DNA of 13,742 nt from an uncultured Sutterella sp. (GTDB taxonomy: Bacteria; Pseudomonadota; Gammaproteobacteria; Burkholderiales; Burkholderiaceae_F), in NCBI GenBank assembly GCA_900546995.1, contig URFF01000049.1, positions 1-13,742 of the forward strand. Reading direction: 5' to 3'. Of the stretch, positions 6,281 to 12,593 are shown one piece after another (within the stretch, counting starts at the first letter, position 1; the number at the start of each line of letters is the position of its first letter). Below the pieces are notes generated by a model, which was not told the origin of the DNA, ran no database searches, and worked only from the letters and a program-made list of their open reading frames with translations. Made by a program: the position numbers and the translations under genes.

Positions 6281-7051
6281 ATGGCATTTCACGTAGCAAA
6301 AATCGTTTCTTTGACTCGACATAACGAACGGCTGATGCTTTTATCCGTTCAAAAGCCCTCGGGATTTGTCTATCGCCCCGGACAATTTGTTCGTTTGGGT
6401 ATCGGACTTTGTGATCATCCTCAGACGGAGGAGGATTTTCTGGTTCGTCCTTATTCGTTAGCCAGTCATCCCAGTGAAGACATTCTCAGCTTTTATATTG
6501 CTCGAGTCATTGACGGTGAACTCACACCTAAGCTCTTTTCAATGAAGGTCGGCGATTCGCTTTATGTCGATGACACGGCTTACGGCATGATGTTGCCCGA
6601 ACGACTGGAGCCTGCCGGCACGTTGATGTGCTTTGGCTCTGGTTCCGGGTTGGCGTCTTTCCTATCCATTGTTAAAGACAATCCCTGGAAGCGCTTCGAT
6701 AACGTCGTGGTGGTGCATTGCGCACGAACCGGAGATGATATTTCGCTCACTGAAGAATTTGAAAAAGCTGTCAAAGCGCAACATCGTGAAGTTAACTTTC
6801 GTTTCATTGCGGCAACCACCCGCGAATCCAACCCCGCCAAGTGTGGAGAAATCACCCGACGCATCCCCGAGGCTATCGAAGCCGGTGACTTCACAGCGAT
6901 GGGTTTTGATTTTTCACCGAAATGGGTTCGCGCCATGATTTGTGGCAATCCAGCCTTTGTCGATTCAATGAAAAAAACACTGAAATCGATGGGCTTTACC
7001 GCCCCGAGAGGTCAAACGCTTGGCACTTATGTCGCAGAAAACTTTTGGTAA
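6281..7051 (+). CDS. fpr: Ferredoxin--NADP+ reductase
   Basis: The 256-residue FAD protein transfers electrons between NADP(H) and ferredoxin or flavodoxin. Domain order is typical. An N-terminal FAD-binding barrel carries RPYSL (56-60), where Arg-x-Tyr-Ser contacts FAD. An NADP-binding domain follows with the glycine-rich GSGSGLASFLS (119-129) and CGNPAF (221-226). The chain ends in an aromatic tail, AENFW, as expected for bacterial Fpr where the C-terminal aromatic stacks near the flavin. Length matches the E. coli-type enzyme. GAGGAAA at 6269-6275 supports the ATG. It starts a close gene run: rnfB begins two bases after its stop and nth nine bases after rnfB. Likely partners are FdxA next door and the RnfB-like protein. 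Reaction direction in the cell cannot be read from sequence. Confidence 0.92.
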   Translation: MAFHVAKIVSLTRHNERLMLLSVQKPSGFVYRPGQFVRLGIGLCDHPQTEEDFLVRPYSLASHPSEDILSFYIARVIDGELTPKLFSMKVGDSLYVDDTAYGMMLPERLEPAGTLMCFGSGSGLASFLSIVKDNPWKRFDNVVVVHCARTGDDISLTEEFEKAVKAQHREVNFRFIAATTRESNPAKCGEITRRIPEAIEAGDFTAMGFDFSPKWVRAMICGNPAFVDSMKKTLKSMGFTAPRGQTLGTYVAENFW

Positions 7052-7053
7052 AA

Positions 7054-7635
7054 ATGTCTAATTTGATTGAAAAAATTGATGCGGTTTTACCGCAAACACA
7101 ATGTCGCCAGTGCGGCTATGAAAACTGCCGTTCTTATGCTTGGGCTATCGCCATTGATGGCGCACCCATTAACCGCTGTGCGCCAGGTGGACAAAAAGGC
7201 ATTGCTCGTTTGGCGGAGGTGACCGGTCAAAAAGAGATTGCGCTTGACCCCGAGTATGGTCATGAAATGCCGCAAGAGGTCTCCCATATCAAACCGGACC
7301 TCTGCATCGGATGCCGTAAATGCGTGGCGGTTTGTCCAACCAATGCCATTGTCGGCGCCCCGAAGCGCTTACATGCCGTGATGACCGAATGGTGTACAGG
7401 GTGTGCCCTTTGCGTCATTCCGTGTCCGGTCGATTGTATTGAAATGGTACCGGCGCCCTTTGAATGGACGCCTGAGCGAGCTGCTAGCGCAAAGGCGCAT
7501 TACCTTGCCAAGCAAAAACGCGACAAGGAACGTTCGCTTGATCGTGAAAAGCGATTAAACGCACAAACTGCGACAGCCAAGAAAAAAGCCCTCTTGGACA
7601 GCATTTTGGCCCAGGTTAAACAATCGAACCCGTGA
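7054..7635 (+). CDS. rnfB: RnfB-like electron-transfer ferredoxin, soluble
   Basis: The 193-residue iron-sulphur protein matches RnfB/RsxB without its N-terminal membrane helix. An N-terminal Fes domain has Cys17, Cys20, Cys25 and Cys42 (C-x2-C-x4-C-x16-C), then two CxxCxxCxxxCP motifs: Cys84-87-90-94 and Cys114-117-120-124. This implies three [4Fe-4S] clusters. The last 60 residues are highly charged, Lys/Arg/Glu/Ala-rich, and probably helical. In the full Rnf/Rsx complex RnfB relays electrons between ferredoxin and membrane subunits, but no rnfA, C, D, G or E gene occurs here. I chose ATG 7054, two bases after the fpr stop; an upstream in-frame ATG at 6922 lies inside fpr and is rejected. 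No strong Shine-Dalgarno is seen, so translation is probably coupled to fpr. Whether the partner is Fpr, FdxA or Nth is unknown. Confidence 0.88.
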   Translation: MSNLIEKIDAVLPQTQCRQCGYENCRSYAWAIAIDGAPINRCAPGGQKGIARLAEVTGQKEIALDPEYGHEMPQEVSHIKPDLCIGCRKCVAVCPTNAIVGAPKRLHAVMTEWCTGCALCVIPCPVDCIEMVPAPFEWTPERAASAKAHYLAKQKRDKERSLDREKRLNAQTATAKKKALLDSILAQVKQSNP

Positions 7636-7644
7636 GTTTTGACC

Positions 7645-8277
7645 GTGAACTCAGAAAAACGTTACGAAATCATGAAGCGCTTGGCGGCAGAACGCCCCAA
7701 TCCGCAAAGCGAACTGAATTATCAGTCGCCATTTGAACTATTGGTGGCCGTTGTGCTTTCTGCGCAAGCAACCGACAAAAGCGTTAACCTCGCCACCGAA
7801 AAACTTTTCCCAATCGCCAATACACCCCAAGCCATTGTGAACATGGGGGTTGACGGATTGATTCCCTATATCAAAACGATTGGGTTGTACCGCAATAAAG
7901 CGAAAAACGTCGTTGCACTCAGTGAGCAACTCATCAACGAATTTAAAGGTGAAGTTCCCAGAACCCGTGAGGAACTTGAAAGCTTACCAGGTGTCGGACG
8001 AAAGACTGCAAACGTCGTTCTTAACGTCGCCTTCGGAGAGCCGACGATTGCGGTGGATACCCATATTTTCAGAGTATCCAACCGAACAAAATTTGCAACG
8101 GGAAAAACGCCTGAGGAAGTCGAGAAAAAACTCGTTCGATATGTGCCGGCTGAGTTTAAAAAAGACGCTCACCATTGGCTGCTGCTTCATGGCCGTTACT
8201 GTTGTAAGGCCACAAAGCCCGACTGCGCCCACTGTCCGATTTTTGAACTTTGTGAGTACAAGGAAAAAGCAAAGTAG
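7645..8277 (+). CDS. nth: Endonuclease III
   Basis: This is a bifunctional DNA glycosylase/AP lyase that removes oxidised pyrimidines in base excision repair. Similarity to E. coli Nth runs end to end. The helix-hairpin-helix LPGVGRKTANVV contains the catalytic lysine (GRKTA), VDTHIFRV contains the catalytic aspartate, and the C-terminal cluster is C-x6-C-x2-C-x5-C (CKATKPDCAHCPIFELC), binding a [4Fe-4S] centre. From GTG 7645 the product has 210 residues and begins MNSEKRYEI, which aligns with the E. coli start, and GTGAG lies eight bases upstream. A TTG at 7639 would add two residues and is the alternative. It is the last gene of the fpr-rnfB-nth run and ends three bases from the convergent rimM stop with no terminator between. 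Confidence 0.95.
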   Translation: MNSEKRYEIMKRLAAERPNPQSELNYQSPFELLVAVVLSAQATDKSVNLATEKLFPIANTPQAIVNMGVDGLIPYIKTIGLYRNKAKNVVALSEQLINEFKGEVPRTREELESLPGVGRKTANVVLNVAFGEPTIAVDTHIFRVSNRTKFATGKTPEEVEKKLVRYVPAEFKKDAHHWLLLHGRYCCKATKPDCAHCPIFELCEYKEKAK

Positions 8278-8280
8278 CGG

Positions 8281-8811
8281 TTAATTCCAATCCAAGGACC
8301 AGTCAACGGTCACGGTGTCGGTTTCGAAATCCACTTCGCGAATGTAAGCCGGCACCATCGGGATATAAAAAACCGTTTGATCCGCGGCGCTTTCGACTGC
8401 CAACAAATCCTGGGCGCCGTTATCGGTCACTCCGACCACTTTGCCCAAAAGCGCCCCTTCATTATTTTGAACTGCCAGTCCGACAAGATCCTCATCGTAG
8501 AAATCGCCCTCTTGCAATTCAGGCAAATCCTCTCTGGCGACAAAAAGCGTTCCCTTGCGGCACATGGCCTCTTCACGAGTTTTAATTTCCTCGATTCGAG
8601 CAATCAAATCTTTACCGTGAGGCTTGATTTCCAAAGGGGTTAAAACAACCGGACTGACACCGGCTTTCCTCGGGTAAGGCAAATACCACCAACGGTCGAC
8701 TTCGAATAAAAAGTCACCGTTTCTGCGATCTAAAACGATACGCACCCAACCTTTAACACCATAAGCGCCGGCTGTTCGACCGGCTTGAATTAAATTTTTT
8801 TCTTCTTGCAT
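8281..8811 (-). CDS. rimM: Ribosome maturation factor RimM
   Basis: RimM binds ribosomal protein S19 in the 30S head and assists late small-subunit assembly. The 176-residue product has both expected parts: an N-terminal RimM domain (AGRTAGAYGVKGWVRI near residues 10-25) and a C-terminal PRC barrel (DFYDEDLVGLAV, then FYIPMVPAYIREVD). It ends DWSLDWN. The gene follows rpsP on the same strand after a 190-base structured spacer. The ATG at 8811 is preceded directly by seven T and GTT on the minus strand, with no Shine-Dalgarno in reach, and an in-frame stop lies close upstream, so no alternative start is available. In many bacteria trmD and rplS follow; here the next gene is the convergent nth. 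Weak initiation may keep RimM low relative to S16. Confidence 0.93.
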   Translation of the reverse strand: MQEEKNLIQAGRTAGAYGVKGWVRIVLDRRNGDFLFEVDRWWYLPYPRKAGVSPVVLTPLEIKPHGKDLIARIEEIKTREEAMCRKGTLFVAREDLPELQEGDFYDEDLVGLAVQNNEGALLGKVVGVTDNGAQDLLAVESAADQTVFYIPMVPAYIREVDFETDTVTVDWSLDWN

Positions 8812-8818
8812 AACAAAA

Positions 8819-8979
8819 AAAGGACAGTTCTTTCAAACCTCATTAAGCTCCGCTTTAGATACTCGCAGCTACGCTTTCTTTCGGAATCCAAACGGCAGAC
8901 ACAATTTCCGTTTGTTTAAATTAATTCCAATCGTCAGTTTCACTGTAACGGAACCTTAGGGTTCTCAGAATTGTCCTTT
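8819..8979. other. Structured rpsP-rimM spacer closed by a 13-position inverted repeat
   Basis: AAAGGACAGTTCT (8819-8831) and AGAATTGTCCTTT (8967-8979) form a 13-position helix enclosing 135 bases. The single non-Watson-Crick position is G-U on plus-strand RNA and A-C on the minus-strand RNA that carries rpsP and rimM. Inside are more pairings: CAAACGG (8889-8895) with CCGTTTG (8908-8914), extended by GGAAT/ATTCC, and GAACC/GGTTC (8951-8964). Just outside is GCAAAC/GTTTGC (8982-8997). On the minus strand the 3' arm of the long helix runs into T7 and then the rimM ATG, as in an attenuator. A small mobile element with short terminal repeats is an alternative. Confidence 0.5.
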
Positions 8980-9001
8980 CGGCAAACAAAGGTTTGCAGG
9001 C

Positions 9002-9256
9002 TTAGGCAGCCACTTCCTTTTGAGCTTGCTTGACCAAACGGGCAACCGTGTCGCTCATTTGAGCGCCCTTGCTCGTCCAGTGGGCAAGACGGTCATCAGC
9101 GATGTGGAACTTCACAGCTTGACCGGCAGCCATCGGGTTGTAGTAGCCTAAACGTTCGATAAAACGACCGTCACGACGGTTACGGGAGTCCGTCACAACA
9201 ATGTTGAAGAAAGGACGCTTCTTAGAACCGCCGCGAGCAAGACGAATAACGACCAT
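9002..9256 (-). CDS. rpsP: 30S ribosomal protein S16
   Basis: This encodes small-subunit protein S16, a 16S rRNA-binding assembly protein. The 84-residue product matches the family in length (82 in E. coli) and sequence: MVVIRLARGGSKKRPFFNIVV at the start, DSRNRRDGRFIERLGYYNP in the middle, and a basic/Ala tail. The start has a strong Shine-Dalgarno, AGAGGT (complement of 9262-9267), five bases upstream. It is first in an rpsP-rimM unit. A hairpin with a U-tract lies in its leader. The frame after its TAA stays open in phase for 26 codons, but those codons do not resemble an S16 extension. Confidence 0.97.
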   Translation of the reverse strand: MVVIRLARGGSKKRPFFNIVVTDSRNRRDGRFIERLGYYNPMAAGQAVKFHIADDRLAHWTSKGAQMSDTVARLVKQAQKEVAA

Positions 9257-9297
9257 TTTTTACCTCTTGTGTCTAAAGTCGATGCAGCAAATGCCGC

Positions 9298-9326
9298 AAA
9301 AAATAAAAGAAACCCAAATGGGTTTC
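9298..9326 (-). terminator. Terminator-like hairpin in the rpsP leader
   Basis: On the minus strand GAAACCC (9326-9320) pairs with GGGTTTC (9315-9309) around ATTT and is followed by TTTTATTTTTT (9308-9298), about 40 bases before the rpsP ATG. No minus-strand gene lies between it and the divergent asparaginase gene, so it has no obvious upstream gene to terminate. It may attenuate rpsP, or simply cap and stabilise the 5' end if transcription starts near 9334. Confidence 0.6.
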
Positions 9327-9340
9327 GGGGAAAACGCATT

Positions 9341-9346
9341 ATTCTA
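9341..9346 (-). promoter_or_regulatory. Possible -10 box for rpsP
   Basis: TAGAAT on the minus strand (complement of 9341-9346) is the best -10 upstream of rpsP. The hexamer 17 bases further upstream, TACATA, is a weak -35. Initiation here would start the transcript only a few bases before the leader hairpin. Confidence 0.35.
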
Positions 9347-9485
9347 CCGTATTTTCCACCGGTTATGTACTGATAGCCAAAAGATTTTTTTAATTCAGCC
9401 AAACATAACTGGTGCATTTTAGCAAACTCATTGTTGACTTATCGACACAAAAGCGATTCTGTTTTCTTCTTTGAGTCTCTTCGAG

Positions 9486-9491
9486 TATAGT
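9486..9491 (+). promoter_or_regulatory. Possible -10 box for the asparaginase gene
   Basis: TATAGT lies 36 bases before the ATG at 9528. No good -35 is present at standard spacing. A GAGAAG at 9518-9523 can act as Shine-Dalgarno. Confidence 0.35.
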
Positions 9492-9527
9492 TGCCTCTGT
9501 CTTTTATTTGAATTCGCGAGAAGATCG

Positions 9528-10532
9528 ATGGATAAAAAGAAAATCGTTTTGATGAGTACCGGCGGCACCATTGTGAGTTCCGGCGAAAGCGCAACCCAAA
9601 CCACCGGTTACCGTTTGGGTAACCTGGGTATTAACACCCTTTTGGATCAATTACCGGATCTGAAATCCAAGATTGATCTCGAAGAGATAGCGGTTAGCCA
9701 CGTTGATTCAAGCTCCATGACGAGCGAAATTTGGCTAAAGCTGGCTCGAGAAGTGCAAAACGCGGTTGATCGTGAAGACGTCGATGGGGTTGTGATCACC
9801 CACGGTACGGACACGATGGAAGAAACGGCGTATTTCCTGAATTTAATTCTCAAAACCGATAAGCCAGTTGTCATCACCGGCGCCATGCGACCGGCCACTG
9901 CCCTTTCAAGCGACGGAATCCTTAATCTTTATAACGCGTTTCAAGTGGCCTGCAATGAACAAAGCCGATCGCAAGGCGTCATGATGGTTTTAAATAACCT
10001 TATCGGTTCGGCACGCTTTAGCACCAAAACACACACGACCAATGTCGCGACGTTTTCCGGGCTACTCAATGGCGAACTAGGCTCAGTGGTTGACAATGCG
10101 GTGATGTTTAACAATAAGATCACCCGTCCGCACACTCTGCAAACGCCATTTAGCGTCAAAGATTTTGAAAGCGATGAAACATTCCCGAAAGTGGTGATTG
10201 TTTACTCACACGCCGATGATGACGGAACCATGGTGCGTGCTGCGGTCCCCGCCGGCGTTAAGGGGATTGTTTTTGCCGGATTAGGTAACGGTTGCGTCCC
10301 GAACAGAGTGTTACCCGAAATCACCAAAGCGACAGCCGCAGGCGTTCGCGTCGTGCGCGCATCACGTGTCTTTAACGGTGCGGTCTTTAACGGTTTGAGT
10401 GAATGGGAAGAAGCAGGCATGATTTCTGCCTGGAATTTCTCCATTATCAAGGCTCGAGTCCTTCTGCAATTGGCCTTGAAAAAGGGAATCACCGACGTTG
10501 ATGAGTTGAGAAAACTCTTTGAAGCTTATTAA
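9528..10532 (+). CDS. L-asparaginase, type II-like but without a signal peptide
   Basis: The enzyme hydrolyses L-asparagine to aspartate and ammonia. The 334-residue product aligns along its length with type II enzymes such as E. coli AnsB. It has the nucleophile motif STGGTI (Thr14), a Tyr28 in the flexible loop (TGYRLG), HGTDTMEETAYFLNL with the second catalytic Thr94-Asp95 pair, GAMRPATALSSDG, and a Lys in STKTHTTNVATF. The C-terminus KARVLLQLAL matches AnsB. Type II enzymes are usually periplasmic with a signal peptide, but the chain starts MDKKKIVLMSTGGTI with none. The in-frame TTG at 9471 would add MSLFEYSCLCLL and similar residues that do not form a proper signal peptide. The product is therefore probably cytoplasmic. 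The gene ends three bases from the convergent mntP stop. Some glutaminase activity is possible. Confidence 0.92.
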   Translation: MDKKKIVLMSTGGTIVSSGESATQTTGYRLGNLGINTLLDQLPDLKSKIDLEEIAVSHVDSSSMTSEIWLKLAREVQNAVDREDVDGVVITHGTDTMEETAYFLNLILKTDKPVVITGAMRPATALSSDGILNLYNAFQVACNEQSRSQGVMMVLNNLIGSARFSTKTHTTNVATFSGLLNGELGSVVDNAVMFNNKITRPHTLQTPFSVKDFESDETFPKVVIVYSHADDDGTMVRAAVPAGVKGIVFAGLGNGCVPNRVLPEITKATAAGVRVVRASRVFNGAVFNGLSEWEEAGMISAWNFSIIKARVLLQLALKKGITDVDELRKLFEAY

Positions 10533-10535
10533 ACC

Positions 10536-11117
10536 TTAAGCAAACACGCCGTGTTCCCAAAGAATACGCAAACCAATCAGCAATAAAACCAGCGCGCCCA
10601 CCAAAGAAAATTTCTTTGCGTGGCGCGCTGCGGCTTCAGATAATCCCTTACCTAAAGTAACAGCGGCGGCTGTTAATCCCGCACAAATCACACCAATCAA
10701 AACGGATGGCCAAACAATCGGATAAGAGGCTAAGGCAAAGGAAAAGCCCACTGCCAAGGCATCCAAACTCGTTGCTACGGCCAAAACAATCATGGTTGTC
10801 CACGGTAAGTCGTCCGTGAGCTTTTCTGCCTCATCCTCATCGTCTCCAAACGCTTCCTTGGCCATCGAAACGGCAACACCGGCTAATAAAAGAAAAGCCA
10901 ACCAATGATCCCATTGACTGATTAAACCGTAAAACGCACCGCCTGCGAACCAACCGGCCAATGGCATTAAGCACTGAAAACCGCCGAAAATCAGTGAAAA
11001 CTTCAACACGTGTCCCCACGTGACACGACGACCGGCCGCACTCCAACAAAGTGCGACAACCATCGCGTCAATCGAAAGCGCAATAGCAATGCCAACTACT
11101 TCAATAAAAGAAATCAT
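10536..11117 (-). CDS. mntP: Manganese efflux pump MntP
   Basis: The 193-residue inner-membrane protein exports excess Mn2+. It shows the MntP repeat: six hydrophobic segments in two halves, each with a conserved aspartate in a Ser-x-Asp-Ala context, Asp17 in SIDAM and Asp118 in TSLDALAVG. The acidic cytoplasmic loop GDDEDEAEKLTDD is central. LIFGGFQCLMPLAGW and QWDHWLAFLLL also match the family, as does the terminal LRILWEHGVF. It lies 42 bases after brnQ on the same strand, so it is probably cotranscribed with it. That short gap leaves no room for the yybP-ykoY manganese riboswitch that often precedes mntP elsewhere. No clear Shine-Dalgarno precedes the ATG. Confidence 0.93.
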   Translation of the reverse strand: MISFIEVVGIAIALSIDAMVVALCWSAAGRRVTWGHVLKFSLIFGGFQCLMPLAGWFAGGAFYGLISQWDHWLAFLLLAGVAVSMAKEAFGDDEDEAEKLTDDLPWTTMIVLAVATSLDALAVGFSFALASYPIVWPSVLIGVICAGLTAAAVTLGKGLSEAAARHAKKFSLVGALVLLLIGLRILWEHGVFA

Positions 11118-11159
11118 TTCAAGTATTGCTTTTAATCATTAAGTTGATGATGCAAACTT

Positions 11160-12482
11160 TTAAAGTTCCAAGTCCGACTTCGAATATAGCAGACCGATGA
11201 CCCACCCGATCAATGCCGGGGCGATCCACTCCAAACCGACCGAATAAAACGGCAAAGATGACAGTAAAGGAACCGTAAAACCGCAATTCTGTAAAGCGCT
11301 CCCAATACTGACAATGGACGTTAAAGTGATAGTCATCGGATAAATTCGGGAGAAATTACGGTTAAAGTGATGGGTCAGACCCAAAATCACCAGCATGAGA
11401 GCCGGCGGATAAATCGCCATCAACACGGGAATTGAAGCTTTAAGCAGCAAATCCAACCCGGCGTTGGAAACAATGAAACTGCAAAGAGCACAAAACAACA
11501 GCCACGACCGATACGACAGTGCCGGCATGATTTGAGTGAAGTAGTTCGCGCAACAAGAAAGTAAGCCCACGCAGGTGCCCAAACACGCCACGAAATAGAT
11601 CGCTCCCAAAACCAAAATCCCCGAAGAACCGTACTGCACTTCGGTAGCCGTTGTTAATGTTTGCGCTCCATTGGCGGTAAATAAGCCGGCTCCGCCAACC
11701 GTTGCACCGATATGAGCCAATGCGCAATAAATGACAATTAACAATGCCCCGGCGATAAACCCAGCTCGAACGGTTTCTCTTACGACTTCCGTGGTGGAAT
11801 GAACCCCCAGTGCCCGCAAATTGATGGCAATGATCAAACCGAAATTTAATGCTGCCAACGTATCCATTGTTTGGTATCCCTCAAGGAAACCGCGCAAAAA
11901 AGCATGGTAATCGTACGGAGGGAACGTGATGCCGTAATCGGCCAATGGATGAATCAGACAAGTGACAAAAAGTCCGACAATTAATGTGATGAGTGCCGGT
12001 GATGCATATTTACCCAGCTTTTCAGTTAACCGCTCGGGCGTTAACGCCAAACCGGCTGCCAGAGCAAAAAAGAAAACCAAGTAAATCGCTTGGGCGGTGG
12101 CATGCTCGCCGATAGTCAACTCGGAGGCGGTTGCCATCGACAAAAATGGCGCAATCGCCATTTCAAAGGAAGTGCTTGCTGTTCTGGGAATTCCCAAGAA
12201 GGGACCGATCACCAAATAAATTAAAACGGTGAATAAGACGGCAAACACCGGATGAACACGGCCTGCCAAATTCTGTAATCCGCCGAATCGAGCAACCGTA
12301 ATCACTGCGAAAATCGGAAAGCAGACGGCGGTGATAACAAAGCCCGCCATCGCCCAAGGCATTGACGCCCCGGCTAGCGACCCTAAATAAGGAGGAAAAA
12401 TCAGATTGCCCGCTCCGAAAAACATCGAAAAAAGCGTCAATCCGATCAATAACCGGTTTTTAAACATCACGCTTATTTTCAT
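11160..12482 (-). CDS. brnQ: Branched-chain amino acid:cation symporter BrnQ
   Basis: The 440-residue inner-membrane carrier belongs to the LIVCS family and takes up leucine, isoleucine and valine with Na+ or H+. About twelve hydrophobic segments are visible. Diagnostic stretches are LFSMFFGAGNLIFPP (near residues 17-31) and GPFLGIPRTASTSFEMA in the first third, with YQTMDTLAALNFG in the middle. Length agrees with the family. The ATG at 12482 lacks an obvious Shine-Dalgarno; the in-frame ATG at 12467 is an alternative that would shorten the N-terminus by five residues. It leads a likely brnQ-mntP transcript and is divergent from dinB across 111 bases. Confidence 0.92.
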   Translation of the reverse strand: MKISVMFKNRLLIGLTLFSMFFGAGNLIFPPYLGSLAGASMPWAMAGFVITAVCFPIFAVITVARFGGLQNLAGRVHPVFAVLFTVLIYLVIGPFLGIPRTASTSFEMAIAPFLSMATASELTIGEHATAQAIYLVFFFALAAGLALTPERLTEKLGKYASPALITLIVGLFVTCLIHPLADYGITFPPYDYHAFLRGFLEGYQTMDTLAALNFGLIIAINLRALGVHSTTEVVRETVRAGFIAGALLIVIYCALAHIGATVGGAGLFTANGAQTLTTATEVQYGSSGILVLGAIYFVACLGTCVGLLSCCANYFTQIMPALSYRSWLLFCALCSFIVSNAGLDLLLKASIPVLMAIYPPALMLVILGLTHHFNRNFSRIYPMTITLTSIVSIGSALQNCGFTVPLLSSLPFYSVGLEWIAPALIGWVIGLLYSKSDLEL

Positions 12483-12593
12483 AGGAAATTCGGATTAGTT
12501 AACGGAAATTTGACGGAGCGTACTTTATCACAGAATGGGCATTTCGTTATTCGTTAATGCTTGAAACTTTCTTTCGTGCGACAATACTTGCAT

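Noticed and set aside
11118..11159. yybP-ykoY manganese riboswitch before mntP
   Set aside because: The gap is only 42 bases, AT-rich and without the required paired helices.
12561..12593. TTG start extending DinB by 11 residues
   Set aside because: Homologues begin close to the KIIHVDMD motif, which fits ATG 12594.
12483..12593. LexA box in the brnQ-dinB divergent region
   Set aside because: No CTGT-N8-ACAG pattern is present on either strand, although SOS control is common for dinB.
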